From: Fidelibacterota bacterium
Lineage (GTDB): Bacteria; Fidelibacterota; Fidelibacteria; Fidelibacterales; Fidelibacteraceae
Reading direction: 5' to 3'
DNA length: 64,000 nt
Assembly: GCA_030156395.1 (NCBI GenBank)
Contig: JASGMP010000004.1
Location: 1 to 64,000 of the forward strand
Below are positions 28,224-39,916 of this stretch, piece after piece (within the stretch, counting starts at the first letter, position 1; the number at the start of each line of letters is the position of its first letter). Below the pieces are notes generated by a model. The model was not told the DNA's origin. It worked only from the letters and a program-made list of their open reading frames with translations, and did not search any database. The position numbers were made by a program, and so were the translations under genes.

Positions 28224-31200
28224 ATGGTCATGAATCTTATTCAAACTTTCCGGAATACTTCGGCTTTTTCCGCGCTGTTCCACCGTTTGATGCGGGAAAA
28301 ACACATCCACATCCAATCTCAGGTGCTCTCTTTTATGGCCTTGCTTTCGAGAGCCTTGTCCGAAGAAGACCTTTTCCCCGTCCTGCTCGTCCACCCGGAA
28401 CGTGAATCTGAAAAGTTGCTGGAAGCCTGTATCTCTTTTTTTTCTGAGGATACGGTTGCCTGGCTCCCCTTTTATGACTTCGGCACAGAATTGTATAACC
28501 ATACCCGCTTTGAGAATCATTTTGCACGCTATGCCTTGCTTCTCACACAAGATAAACTTTCCTGTGTTATTTCATCTCCGGAACTCCTTTTTCACCCGGT
28601 GCAGAATCCCGCCACCCCTGCCGTTTCTGGCCTTTCCCTTACCGAAGGCCAAGCCCTTTCCTTTGAATGGCTTACAACGCGCCTTTCAGATATGGGATAT
28701 GTGCGGACAGAGATAGTGGAACATCCGGGACAATTCTGTATTCGCGGAGGTATTGTCGATGTGTATCCTTATGGCTCTCCCCTGCCGCAACGGCTGGAGT
28801 TTTTTGGAGATACCCTCGAATCCATTCGTTCTTTCAACCCAGATTCCCAACTCTCCGTCAACGAGATAAAACATCTCCATCTCTTTCCCTCTTCCGGATC
28901 CCTTTCTCCCCGTTCTCCTTTTATCAGCCAATTCCCGAAAAATACAGTCCTCATCAATCTTTCAGACCGTTCCATTCCCCACGATAATACCCTTTTTTCG
29001 ATTTCTCTTTCCCCCGTTTCAGATGAAAAATCCTTTAAGGTTTTACCCCTGTCACCCTTTCAGACACATACCTCAAGGGATGGCCATATTATCCGCTTTG
29101 TGCAGAATCTGAAAATAGTTTACTTTTTCTGGCAAAGTTCACTGTTGAAAGATCAGCTGACAAATCTGCTCCACGATAATCACAATGTCCATTATATTCA
29201 GGGAAGCCTTCCTGAATCTTTTCTTTTGAAAGATCTCCAGGCGGCTTTTTTGAATGATACTTACTTTTTTCAAAAAGAGCACCTTTTCAATCCCGATGCC
29301 CCCTTTATACCCGATGTGGAGCGGGTTCCCCGCCGGGATATTTTGAAATATGGAGAAGCTGTTGTCCACGTTGATTACGGAATTGGTATTTATCTGGGCA
29401 CACGCTTCTCCGATGGAGACGAACAGCTGATTCTTGAGTACGACCAGGAAGACCGGGTCTACCTGCCGGTTAGACACATTGATAAAATCTATCGCTTCTC
29501 AGAAGGTCAGGCCCGTCCACCCCGTCCGGATTCTCTGAAACGAAAGACATGGGAACCCAAAAAACGACGTGCCCAAAAAAGTGCGGTTCTTTTCACAGAT
29601 GAATTGCTAAAACTGTACCGGAAAAGAGCTTCCCAACAAGGGCTTTCCATGGAAGGTGACCCGGCATCTGAAAAAGAACTGGCACTCTCCTTCCCATGGC
29701 CCGAAACGAGGGATCAGAAGCTTGCCATAAAAACAGTTAAAGAAGATATGGGTAAGCCCTTGATTATGGACCGTTTAATTTGTGGCGATGTCGGTTTTGG
29801 AAAAACGGAAGTAGCTATCCGGGCGGCCTTCAGGGCTGTCCTTTCCGGATATCAGGTTGCCGTCCTTGTGCCGACAACCATCCTGTCTATACAACACTTT
29901 GAAACATTCCGGGAGCGCCTTTCTCCTTTGGGTGTATCTGTTGACATCCTGAATCGTTTCCGCACGGAACGGGAGTTTAATATCATACGTGAATCGGTCG
30001 TTCGGGGACGGACTGATATTCTTATCGGGACACACCGAATCTTGTCTAACAAGTTGTTTTTTAAAAACTTGGGGCTTCTTATTATTGATGAGGAACACCG
30101 TTTCGGTGTCCGGCATAAAGAAAAAATTCAATCAATGCGATCCACTGTAGATGTCCTGACCCTCAGCGCCACTCCCATTCCCCGGACCCTTCAGTTATCC
30201 CTCTCGGGAATCCGGGATATTCTCCGCATTGACACCCCCCCCAAAGAGAGGATCCCCATCTATACAAAAGTAATTCACTGGGACTCCGAACTTATCCGGC
30301 AGGTTCTGCGGGACGAACTTAAAAGAGGTGGACAAATTCTTATTGTGGAAAATAACATCCGCGAATTGGAGCCCTTGACACACAATCTTGAAACACTAGT
30401 CCCTGAAGCAAAAATCCGTTTTGCCCATGGACAACTCACCGGCAAAATCCTTGAGAATCAACTTATTGATTTCTTTCACCATCAATATGATATTCTCGTA
30501 AGCACAACCATCATTGAATCCGGGATCGACATCCCCAACGCCAATACCTTGATTGTCATGAATGCCCACCGCTTCGGACTATCTCAATTGTATCAAATTC
30601 GCGGACGGGTTGGCCGTTCCTTTCGAAAAGCATACGCCTACCTGGTGATTCCCCGGCACCGCCACATCAATCCGGATGCCATGCAACGTTTAAAGACCCT
30701 GGAATTTTATACCGATTTGGGGTCTGGTTATCATATTGCCCTGCGGGATCTAGAACTCCGGGGTGCCGGAAATCTCTTCGGGGCCGAACAAAGCGGTCAT
30801 ATTGAACAGGTGGGGTATCGTTATTTTTTGAAACTTCTAACCGATGAGATAGAATTAAAGACCCGCCAGCATTCTCCGTTGCAGACTCAGCCCGACATCT
30901 CTCTTTCCCTTCGTGCCTTCCTGCCAGCATCGTATATTCCCTCAGGGGCAATCCGCCTGGAACTGTATCAATCCATCGCAGCCGCTGAAAACGCAGAAGA
31001 GGTCCAATCCCTCCTTGGAGAATTAACAGATCGCTTCGGCCCTCCTCCTCCGGAAGCCTTGAACCTTCTCCAACTCAGGCATCTGTTTCTTTTGGCCCGA
31101 AAACTTGGCATAGAATCGATAAATCAGATCCCCCAGTTTACAAGCCTGGTTTTCAATCCTAAAATTTCCCAAAAAACACTTCAACAAATCGCCCTTACCA

Positions 31201-31355
31201 TGATTCCCGTGCTTAAAGAACTCGGCCTTCCACACGCCTTCCAAACAAAAGGGAACTTTTCGATTCGCATTCATTTGGAAAAGGGGAAAGAGCCAGAGGT
31301 CCTGAAAATGCTGTTGGAATCGGTAACGAATAAAATTAATTTGACTTTTAAATAA
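28224..31355 (+). CDS. mfd: Transcription-repair coupling factor Mfd
   Basis: The protein has 1043 residues, about 100 shorter than the E. coli protein but with all domains. Mfd removes stalled RNA polymerase and recruits UvrA. The UvrB-like N-terminal module contains RGGIVDVYP; the RNA-polymerase-interacting domain has VVHVDYGIGIYLG; the SF2 motor has Walker A GDVGFGKTEVAIRAAF, DEEHRFG, LSATPIPRTL and the QIRGRVGRS motif; the C-terminal TRCF domain follows. There are two possible starts (residues 1 and 3), both immediately after parS and without a ribosome binding site. Confidence 0.96.
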   Translation: MVMNLIQTFRNTSAFSALFHRLMREKHIHIQSQVLSFMALLSRALSEEDLFPVLLVHPERESEKLLEACISFFSEDTVAWLPFYDFGTELYNHTRFENHFARYALLLTQDKLSCVISSPELLFHPVQNPATPAVSGLSLTEGQALSFEWLTTRLSDMGYVRTEIVEHPGQFCIRGGIVDVYPYGSPLPQRLEFFGDTLESIRSFNPDSQLSVNEIKHLHLFPSSGSLSPRSPFISQFPKNTVLINLSDRSIPHDNTLFSISLSPVSDEKSFKVLPLSPFQTHTSRDGHIIRFVQNLKIVYFFWQSSLLKDQLTNLLHDNHNVHYIQGSLPESFLLKDLQAAFLNDTYFFQKEHLFNPDAPFIPDVERVPRRDILKYGEAVVHVDYGIGIYLGTRFSDGDEQLILEYDQEDRVYLPVRHIDKIYRFSEGQARPPRPDSLKRKTWEPKKRRAQKSAVLFTDELLKLYRKRASQQGLSMEGDPASEKELALSFPWPETRDQKLAIKTVKEDMGKPLIMDRLICGDVGFGKTEVAIRAAFRAVLSGYQVAVLVPTTILSIQHFETFRERLSPLGVSVDILNRFRTEREFNIIRESVVRGRTDILIGTHRILSNKLFFKNLGLLIIDEEHRFGVRHKEKIQSMRSTVDVLTLSATPIPRTLQLSLSGIRDILRIDTPPKERIPIYTKVIHWDSELIRQVLRDELKRGGQILIVENNIRELEPLTHNLETLVPEAKIRFAHGQLTGKILENQLIDFFHHQYDILVSTTIIESGIDIPNANTLIVMNAHRFGLSQLYQIRGRVGRSFRKAYAYLVIPRHRHINPDAMQRLKTLEFYTDLGSGYHIALRDLELRGAGNLFGAEQSGHIEQVGYRYFLKLLTDEIELKTRQHSPLQTQPDISLSLRAFLPASYIPSGAIRLELYQSIAAAENAEEVQSLLGELTDRFGPPPPEALNLLQLRHLFLLARKLGIESINQIPQFTSLVFNPKISQKTLQQIALTMIPVLKELGLPHAFQTKGNFSIRIHLEKGKEPEVLKMLLESVTNKINLTFK

Positions 31356-31368
31356 AATGGGAGATCCC

Positions 31369-33051
31369 ATGAAGCATCACTTATTTCTGATTTTTCTCAT
31401 ACTAATTTTGATCGTCACATCCTGCGACAAAAAATTTGATGACAATACCATCGCTTATGTGGATGGTGAAAAATATACCCTGGAGGATCTGTCTGATTAC
31501 TATTCCGCCGATTATCTGAAAGGCGTCTCTGCGAATGTGATAAAAGAGCGGGTAACCGATTATATCAACATGATTGTGGCATCGCAGTATCTGAAGGAAA
31601 CTGGGCGTTTTGATGACTACTTGTTGAAATACAAAATTCAGGTCAAAAAAGCCCGGGAATACGCTCAGGCGTTATATGACCATGAAGTATTTAAAAAGTT
31701 GATCGACGATGAGACCTATGACGAGCTTTATAACCGCATAAAATCTCAAAAGTTAACATATCACATCCTTATTACATACAAGAACCCAAGAAACCCGGAT
31801 GTAGAAAGAACAGATAAAGAGGCTTTTGTGCTTATTAATCAAATCCGCCGGCGGGCCAAACCGGAAAATTTTGAATCTTTGGCGACCGAATATTCAGAAG
31901 ATCCCGTCACCCGAAACAAAGGAGGCAACTTGGGATGGGTTAGAGCGGGTCAGATGATAGCTGCCTTCGACAGTGCTCTTTTTGCTACGAAAGCCGGTCA
32001 GATCAGCCCACCATTCAAAACATCCTATGGATATCATATCATCTTTCCAAAGCAGGAACGTTCCCTGGCCGTAAAATCCCGTGAAGAAGAAATGCCCCGT
32101 CTGAAAGTTTTAGCTCGCAAATTATGGCCGGAACGCTTTCTTGAGCGACAGCAGGAATACATTGATTCCCTTACACAGGAAAACCCTCTCACGCTGTATC
32201 CCAGTGGCATTGAATCCTTTTACTCCGTCTTCGACTCCCTGATGTCTCAAAGAAAAAATGTTTTTGAAACGCTGCTTGACATGCCCGATACCTTCCTTCT
32301 TGCCGAATATCCGGGTGTAAAAATTGGCAAAGACTGGGTTGTGGACTACATGGCCTTTTTTCTTGACCATGAAAAATTTCCTCGTTTTAAATCAGTGGAA
32401 GATTTGACAGCTTTTGTGCAGGATAATCACATTCTTGATTTACTCGTCCGCACCGGGTCCCGCTTAGACGTGGTAAAGGGTGAAAATTTTCAAAGGAAAA
32501 TCAACCGATATATTCTCAAAACGGCACACGCCTATTACTATAGCGTGGTTATTTATGAAGGCATTGATCCAACAGAAGATGATCTTGCCCGCTATTATGT
32601 AAGACACAAATCCAATTATATGATGCCGAAACAGGTCCTGGTACAGGAAGTTTTGGTTTCAGATAGTTTGCTTGCCCGGGAAATCCACAATAAGTTGATG
32701 GAGGGCGCTGATTTTGCCTCCCTGGCAGAAAAATATACCGAGCGGCCCGTTGGTAAACGAAATCGGGGCCTGTTGGATCCTTTTCACAAAGGGCAATATG
32801 GCGAAATGGGCAAAAAAGCCTTTGAAATGAAACCGGGAGATCTCTCAGAGCCTATCCTCCTGAAAGATGGGCGATTTTCCATCATTCAGGTGATTGAATT
32901 TTATCCAGAAGCTCCCATGGCTTATGACACGGTAAAAAAGAAAGTGGTTCAGGACTATATGAGGGAGAAACAGTCAGAGGCAAAAGAAAACGCTTTTCTC
33001 ACACTTTATGAAAAATATGATGTACAAATCAATCCACTGTATAAAAAATAA
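31369..33051 (+). CDS. Peptidyl-prolyl isomerase lipoprotein with two parvulin domains
   Basis: I chose the ATG with GGGAG five bases upstream (560 residues) over one 12 bases earlier. A lipoprotein signal ends in the lipobox VTSC. A SurA-like N-terminal chaperone region is followed by a first parvulin domain (HILITYK..., GGNLGWVRAGQMIAAF, SYGYHIIFP) around residues 125-225. A second, more divergent one (VLVQEVLVSD..., NRGLLDPFHKGQYG, RFSIIQVIEF) lies near residues 420-520. It should act in the periplasm or at the membrane, helping outer-membrane proteins fold. It is the first of three related genes, coupled to mfd. Confidence 0.85.
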   Translation: MKHHLFLIFLILILIVTSCDKKFDDNTIAYVDGEKYTLEDLSDYYSADYLKGVSANVIKERVTDYINMIVASQYLKETGRFDDYLLKYKIQVKKAREYAQALYDHEVFKKLIDDETYDELYNRIKSQKLTYHILITYKNPRNPDVERTDKEAFVLINQIRRRAKPENFESLATEYSEDPVTRNKGGNLGWVRAGQMIAAFDSALFATKAGQISPPFKTSYGYHIIFPKQERSLAVKSREEEMPRLKVLARKLWPERFLERQQEYIDSLTQENPLTLYPSGIESFYSVFDSLMSQRKNVFETLLDMPDTFLLAEYPGVKIGKDWVVDYMAFFLDHEKFPRFKSVEDLTAFVQDNHILDLLVRTGSRLDVVKGENFQRKINRYILKTAHAYYYSVVIYEGIDPTEDDLARYYVRHKSNYMMPKQVLVQEVLVSDSLLAREIHNKLMEGADFASLAEKYTERPVGKRNRGLLDPFHKGQYGEMGKKAFEMKPGDLSEPILLKDGRFSIIQVIEFYPEAPMAYDTVKKKVVQDYMREKQSEAKENAFLTLYEKYDVQINPLYKK

Positions 33052-33829
33052 TCTGATGTGGATCCTTTTTTCAGGGTTGCTGGTTTTCTCCTGTTCTGAA
33101 AAGGAACCTCCTCGTATTTTGGCCAGAGTCAATAATTCCTACCTTACAGAGGAAAACCTATCCCTGATACCGACTATGACCGGGACCGAATCCTCTTTGG
33201 AAACAGAAAGGGCCAAACTTATCGAAAATTGGGTCACGACAGAACTTTTATATCAAGAGGGCATGAAGCAAAAGCTGGATAAAAACCCCGAAGTAAAAAA
33301 CCACCTGCTTCAATATCAGAAACAGTTGATTGCCAACCAATATCTTCAGCTGGAACTTGGAAACCAGTTAAGCGCAGATGATGAAGAAATTAATGAGTAC
33401 TATTTTCAAAATCGCGAACAGTTCCGCGTAGCCGAACTGACACACAAGGTAAATGTGTACACATTTGAAACAGAGGATGCCGCCCAAAACGCATACCAGA
33501 CATTTCTCCGTAATAATCCCGGCGCTGTTCAGGAACTTAAGCAAAATCATCTGACCCTCTCCCGTTTTGTTAAAGAACAAACCGTTATTCCGGATATCAG
33601 AAATCTTTTCTTTTCAGGCAATCCCCCAAAAATTTTAGAACCTTTTTTCTATAAAGACGCGTTCTTTATATTTGAAATTGTTGAAACCTTCCCGCCGAAC
33701 TCCTACCTTCCCATCTCGGAGGTCCGCGAGGATATCCGTCAGGAGATCGGCATCAAGAAATATAACCAGGCATACGATGCCCTCATTCACAAACTCAGGA
33801 AAAAATCACATGTTGAAGTGCTTCATTAA
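33008..33829 (+). CDS. SurA/PpiC-like lipoprotein chaperone lacking a clear parvulin domain
   Basis: The protein has 273 residues. The signal peptide (KNNLMWILFSGLLVFSC) ends in lipobox VFSC. The body looks like the SurA N-terminal chaperone domain: ILARVNNSYLTEENL, then a long helical region with ELLYQEGMKQKLDKNPEVK. The segment where a parvulin domain would lie is short and lacks its G-G-x-L-G/G-W motif. The exact start is unclear: an ATG at 33056 avoids the overlap with the upstream gene but removes the basic N-region of the signal. The gene overlaps both neighbours. Confidence 0.75.
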   Translation: MKNMMYKSIHCIKNNLMWILFSGLLVFSCSEKEPPRILARVNNSYLTEENLSLIPTMTGTESSLETERAKLIENWVTTELLYQEGMKQKLDKNPEVKNHLLQYQKQLIANQYLQLELGNQLSADDEEINEYYFQNREQFRVAELTHKVNVYTFETEDAAQNAYQTFLRNNPGAVQELKQNHLTLSRFVKEQTVIPDIRNLFFSGNPPKILEPFFYKDAFFIFEIVETFPPNSYLPISEVREDIRQEIGIKKYNQAYDALIHKLRKKSHVEVLH

Positions 33830-35096
33830 AAGTGGTATTCTTATCTTTTTTTCGCTTTTACCCCTCCGGGGCCAGCAGCTGGTGGACGGTATTGCAGCTA
33901 TTGTGGGTCAGGAAATTATTTTATATTCCGATGTTCAGCAACTAACCATTGAAATGTTACGTTCATCAAATATAAATCCCTCATCCTTGACTGAAAATGA
34001 TTTTATGTCTATGCAAAACAAGGCCCTTCGTGAATTAATCAATATGGAAATTATCCTCTTGCAGGCGGAAGAAGATTCCATTGTTGTCCGGGAAAGGGAT
34101 ATACAAATATCTCTTGAACAGCAGCTTCAGCAGTATATGGATATTTTCGGATCTGAAGAACAAATTGAACAGGCCTTTAACCAACCCATACGAAAAATCC
34201 GAGACTTCTTATATGATCGCGTAAAAAGTTCTTTGATCATACAACAAATCCAAAATGAGCGCTTTGGAAATATAAGTGTCAGCCGTCCGGAAGTGGTCTC
34301 TTTTTACCAGGAAAACAAGGATTCCATACCTGATATCCCGGAACGAGTAGATATTAGCCATATTCTGATGATCCCAGAACCATCAGAAGACAAAAAGTCC
34401 CAACAGCGTGAAAAATTAAAGGCATTAAGAGAGCGGATCCTGTCCGGTGAACTTTCTTTTGCTATAGCTGCCCGGGACTTTTCTGCAGATCGCCTTTCGG
34501 CCGAAAACGGAGGGGAACTTGGTTTTTCTCCTAAGGGAACTTTTGTTCCAAGTTTTGAAAAAACAGCCTTCTCCCTAGATGAAGGCGAAATATCAGAGAT
34601 TGTAGAAACCCAGTTTGGCCTTCATCTGATTAAGCTTGTTGAACGAAGAGGAGAATTGATCAATCCGGCTCATATTCTTTTTGAGATCACGATGGATGAA
34701 TCTGACAATGCTCAAACTATTCACAAGTTATCCACAATTCGTGATTCTATCCTATCGGGTGGAGATTTTGAGGATTTTGCTTTGCGATACAGCGATGATC
34801 CTGATGTGGTTACCAACAAGGGGCATCTGGGAGAATTTCCAGTAAACACTCTGCAGATAGAAGAATTCAAAGCAGCTGTGGATACATTAGAAGAGGGAGA
34901 AATATCGGAACCTTTTCAAACGTCTTTTGGCTTTCATATTCTGAAACTGAATCACCGGAAACCAGCAGAAAAAATAACACTGGAAACCCACTATAACGTT
35001 GTTGAAAACATGGCTGCTTCCCAAAAAAAACAGGAAGCCTGGAATCGCTGGCTTGATTCCCTATATGAAAAGTTCTACGTTGAAATCAAACGTTAA
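33810..35096 (+). CDS. surA: SurA-like periplasmic chaperone / peptidyl-prolyl isomerase
   Basis: The start is the ATG after AGGA that begins MLKCFIKSGILIFFSLLPLRG, a signal peptide, giving 428 residues. VDGIAAIVGQEIILYSDV is the conserved SurA N-terminus. Two parvulin domains follow: one with ISHILMIPEP, GGELGFSPKGTFVPSFE and QFGLHLIKLVERR, the other with AHILFEITMDE, KGHLGEFPVNTLQIEEF and SFGFHILKLNHR. SurA escorts barrel proteins to the BAM complex, relevant to the many barrels here. It overlaps the previous gene by 20 bases. A perfect DnaA box (34728-34736) lies inside it. Confidence 0.88.
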   Translation: MLKCFIKSGILIFFSLLPLRGQQLVDGIAAIVGQEIILYSDVQQLTIEMLRSSNINPSSLTENDFMSMQNKALRELINMEIILLQAEEDSIVVRERDIQISLEQQLQQYMDIFGSEEQIEQAFNQPIRKIRDFLYDRVKSSLIIQQIQNERFGNISVSRPEVVSFYQENKDSIPDIPERVDISHILMIPEPSEDKKSQQREKLKALRERILSGELSFAIAARDFSADRLSAENGGELGFSPKGTFVPSFEKTAFSLDEGEISEIVETQFGLHLIKLVERRGELINPAHILFEITMDESDNAQTIHKLSTIRDSILSGGDFEDFALRYSDDPDVVTNKGHLGEFPVNTLQIEEFKAAVDTLEEGEISEPFQTSFGFHILKLNHRKPAEKITLETHYNVVENMAASQKKQEAWNRWLDSLYEKFYVEIKR

Positions 35097-35208
35097 CTAT
35101 ACACATTGCCCGTGTATAACATGTGAATGTGTATGAATAACCTGACTTCTGATGAAAAAAAACCATAAAACGTCAAGAAAGTGCTCATGTATCCAAAAGT
35201 TATCCACA
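35097..35208. promoter_or_regulatory. DnaA-box cluster upstream of dnaN
   Basis: Within 112 bases there are CTATACACA (35097-35105, one mismatch), a reverse box CGTGTATAA (35111-35119, one mismatch), a reverse TGTGTATGA (35128-35136, one mismatch) and a perfect TTATCCACA (35200-35208). They are followed by an AT-rich tract to the dnaN start. Another perfect box lies 364 bases to the left in surA. This may be a second origin part, a titration site or dnaN regulation. Confidence 0.6.
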
Positions 35209-35256
35209 ATTTTTGGGTTCTTAAAAAGCTTATTTTTTTTCACTTTAGATGTGATA

Positions 35257-35284
35257 TTCACACTTTCCACCCGTATATTATTAT
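35257..35284 (+). promoter_or_regulatory. Candidate promoter of dnaN
   Basis: TTCACA (35257-35262) and TATTAT (35279-35284) are separated by 16 bases, each matching five of six consensus positions. The start codon lies 34 bases downstream with AAGGGA as ribosome binding site. Confidence 0.4.
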
Positions 35285-35318
35285 TAGTAATTTTTAAAAA
35301 TAATAAGGGATTAATACA

Positions 35319-36428
35319 ATGAATTTCACCGTTTCAAAAAATGATCTGTACCAGTCTCTTCAGAAAGTTTCAAAAGTCACACCGGTTCGATCGACATTGC
35401 CCATATTAAGCTGCATTCTTGTGACGGCAGAGGATGGAGAACTCCGTTTTAGATCGACAGATCTTGAAATTACGATGGAAACCTTCTGCAAGGCGGACGT
35501 GGAAGAAAGAGGTTCTATTGCCATTCCCGGACGTATGATACTGGATATCACCTCTGAACTTCCAGAAACCGAGCTGACATTTAGTGTCAAAAACGAGAGT
35601 ATTGAAATAAAAACGCCTCAGGGAGGCGAATATCGCATTACAGGACGGTCTTCTGCAGAATTTACGGGAGTCCCCCTGATAGATGACAGTACCACCATTC
35701 TCTTCTCTACCGAAAAACTTCAGCGCATGATTGAAAAAACAATATTTTCCGTAAGCCACGATGAAATGAAAGCCTCCTTGAATGGTGTCCTTTTTCAATT
35801 TCGTAAAAATTTTCTGCGGGGTGTTGCTACAGACGGTCATAAATTGGTTCAGCTAACCTATGAAAATTTTGTAAATAATACCCTTGAACGGGATGTGATT
35901 ATTCCAGTTAAATTTCTCAACGTGTGTTTGGCAAATATTAAAAATATTGACGAAGTCCGTTTTAAAGTGGGGAAAAACCATGTAATGCTGGAAACAGAAG
36001 AGAGTGTTGTTTATACACGCATTATAGAGGAACGTTTTCCGGACTATGAAAGTGTCATTCCTGTGAAAAACCCCAATAAGGTTTTGGTGGATATTGATAC
36101 CTTTCTCTCGGCAATTAAGCGAATTGCCATCTTTTCCAACAAAAATACGCATCAGATTGCTCTGACTTTCAACGAAAACAAGGTTGTCATTTCAACGGAG
36201 GATGTGGAAACGGCATCCACGGCCAAGGAAGAACTAACCCTCAGTTATGAAGGGGAACCTTTAACCATCGGATATAATGCTGAATATCTGAAGGAAGTCA
36301 TCCGCCATATTGATGGAGAAAGGGCAAAAATATTTCTTAACACACCCTTATCGGCAGGACTTTTTTATCCTGAAGAACAGTTGGAAAATGAAAACCTGTT
36401 GATTTTACTGATGCCCATACGGCTTTAG
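35319..36428 (+). CDS. dnaN: DNA polymerase III beta subunit (sliding clamp)
   Basis: The protein has 369 residues, a standard length for the ring-forming clamp that tethers polymerases to DNA. It begins MNFTVSKNDLYQSLQKVSKV and has the usual ILSCILVTAEDGELRFRSTDLEI near residue 30, LRGVATDGHKL in the middle, and the C-terminal ILLMPIRL that ends the hydrophobic protein-binding pocket (normally M-P-x-R/M-R/L). An AT-rich leader with a DnaA-box cluster precedes it, and it is followed by a short hairpin and recF. Confidence 0.97.
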   Translation: MNFTVSKNDLYQSLQKVSKVTPVRSTLPILSCILVTAEDGELRFRSTDLEITMETFCKADVEERGSIAIPGRMILDITSELPETELTFSVKNESIEIKTPQGGEYRITGRSSAEFTGVPLIDDSTTILFSTEKLQRMIEKTIFSVSHDEMKASLNGVLFQFRKNFLRGVATDGHKLVQLTYENFVNNTLERDVIIPVKFLNVCLANIKNIDEVRFKVGKNHVMLETEESVVYTRIIEERFPDYESVIPVKNPNKVLVDIDTFLSAIKRIAIFSNKNTHQIALTFNENKVVISTEDVETASTAKEELTLSYEGEPLTIGYNAEYLKEVIRHIDGERAKIFLNTPLSAGLFYPEEQLENENLLILLMPIRL

Positions 36429-36440
36429 AGAATCAGAAGA

Positions 36441-36460
36441 AGGGCGGTACGAACCGCCCT
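36441..36460 (+). terminator. Hairpin between dnaN and recF
   Basis: AGGGCGGT-ACGA-ACCGCCCT forms a perfect 8-base stem with a four-base loop. It is followed by CCTTTG rather than a clean T-run, so it is more likely a weak terminator, attenuator or mRNA-processing stem than a full stop for transcription. Confidence 0.5.
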
Positions 36461-36478
36461 CCTTTGTATATTCGTCCT

Positions 36479-37573
36479 ATGATGTTACAGACTTTAACCC
36501 TCTTGCATTTTCGCTGTTTCCAAAAACAGACCTTTCACTTTTCTCCAGGCTTGAATATGCTTTTCGGTCCAAATGGATCTGGAAAGTCATCTGTTCTTGA
36601 AGCCATTTTTTTCAGTTGCCTTACCCGTTCCTATCGGACAACGCGGGATACGGAAGCTATCATGCGAAATCATGATTACGCCCTGGTTAAAAGTAAATGG
36701 GAAAATCTGGGAACCGTCAAATTTACTTTGGTCCGGAACCTGGGGAAAAAATTGTTGCTGAACAATGTTTCTGTCGACAGGTACAGCGACTGGATCGGAA
36801 AATTGCCAGTTGTGATTTTGTCTCCTGAAGATTCAGTTTTGACACACGGTGCTCCCCAATTAAAACGACAGTATTTTGACCGGCTTTTTTCACAGGTTTC
36901 CCATGAGTATCTGGCGACTCTCATTCAATATTCAAAACTACTGAAACAGCGTAATGCCTATCTGAAAGTAAAAAATGAAAAAAAATCCTTTGCCTATGAT
37001 ATTCAGCTTGAAACGTATGACGAGCAACTGGCCCCCTTGTCATTGGAACTTTACACGTTTCGTAAAGAAAATTTTTCGATTTTGAATAATTTTTTTCATG
37101 ATTTCTTTATGGCCATTGATGAACGGGATATTCCCGTGTCCATTGAATATAAATCCTCCATAGATCTTTCAGAAAAAAACAATTCTTATATTGAATCTTT
37201 TTTGTCTGAATCCCGGAGAAATATTCAAAATGAGATTCTGTTAAAACGGTCCCTCAGGGGAGCGGGTTATGATCGTATTGAATTCAAGCGCTCCAGCCAG
37301 GCGTTAAAAACCGGCGCTTCCCAGGGTGAAAAGAAATTCTGGCTGGTTTGTCTCAAACTTGCGGAAGGTAAGTATATGATGCAACAAAGAGGCATTGAGC
37401 CTCTCTATTTGTTTGATGATCTCTTTTCTGAACTGGATATTGATCATACCCGGAATTTGCTGCATCATATTCAGAAACTAAAAGAAATAATTGTGACATC
37501 TACCGATCTTAGTGATTTGAGACGACATGGGATATCACAATCCCCGGGATCGTTTAATATCATTGATATATAG
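36479..37573 (+). CDS. recF: DNA replication and repair protein RecF
   Basis: I prefer the ATG that gives MMLQTLTLLHFRCF (364 residues), since RecF proteins begin about 4-7 residues before the L-x-x-F-R motif; an in-frame TTG 15 bases earlier is the alternative and neither has a ribosome binding site. Walker A FGPNGSGKSSVLEAI, the ABC signature region SQGEKKFWLV and Walker B LFDDLFSELD are present. RecF loads RecA at gaps with RecO and RecR. The location after dnaN is conserved across bacteria. Confidence 0.95.
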   Translation: MMLQTLTLLHFRCFQKQTFHFSPGLNMLFGPNGSGKSSVLEAIFFSCLTRSYRTTRDTEAIMRNHDYALVKSKWENLGTVKFTLVRNLGKKLLLNNVSVDRYSDWIGKLPVVILSPEDSVLTHGAPQLKRQYFDRLFSQVSHEYLATLIQYSKLLKQRNAYLKVKNEKKSFAYDIQLETYDEQLAPLSLELYTFRKENFSILNNFFHDFFMAIDERDIPVSIEYKSSIDLSEKNNSYIESFLSESRRNIQNEILLKRSLRGAGYDRIEFKRSSQALKTGASQGEKKFWLVCLKLAEGKYMMQQRGIEPLYLFDDLFSELDIDHTRNLLHHIQKLKEIIVTSTDLSDLRRHGISQSPGSFNIIDI

Positions 37574-37642
37574 GGCCCTCAGATAGTTAAATTTGGACAA
37601 TTACTTCTTCATATTTAGAGGGTTATTTTATAAATTTAAAAG

Positions 37643-37918
37643 ATGAAAAGTATAAAAGGACCCTTAAATGATCTTTTGACCAAACTGACTGGCCCGCGGG
37701 CGCTGATTGAACACCAGGCATTTCACAAGTGGCGGGATGTTGTTGGAGAGAAAATCGCGGCGGTTACCGAACCCGAAAAAATTGTGTCCGGAGTTCTTTA
37801 TGTCCGGGTACAGGACCACGTGTGGCGGAACGAGTTGATGATGATGTCCGAAGAACTGGTGGAAAAATACAGAGCCCTTATGGGAGAGACCGTTGTAAAA
37901 AAAATCAGGTTCATATAG
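37643..37918 (+). CDS. DUF721 / DciA-like protein
   Basis: The 91-residue protein has the DUF721 pattern: W-R-D-V-V-G-E-K-I-A (about residues 29-38), TEPEKIVSGVLYVRVQDHVWRNEL, and a C-terminal VVKKIRF strand. DciA proteins of this family act with the replicative helicase DnaB in bacteria lacking DnaC or DnaI, and the gene typically lies between recF and gyrB, as here. The domain is the short form without the extra C-terminal extension seen in some lineages. A 69-base gap precedes it. Confidence 0.85.
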   Translation: MKSIKGPLNDLLTKLTGPRALIEHQAFHKWRDVVGEKIAAVTEPEKIVSGVLYVRVQDHVWRNELMMMSEELVEKYRALMGETVVKKIRFI

Positions 37919-37941
37919 TACCGGTTAAAACGTTTGAATAA

Positions 37942-39891
<1,950 letters not shown>

Positions 39892-39916
39892 CGCTGAAAT
39901 AAGGATAGGTGACACA

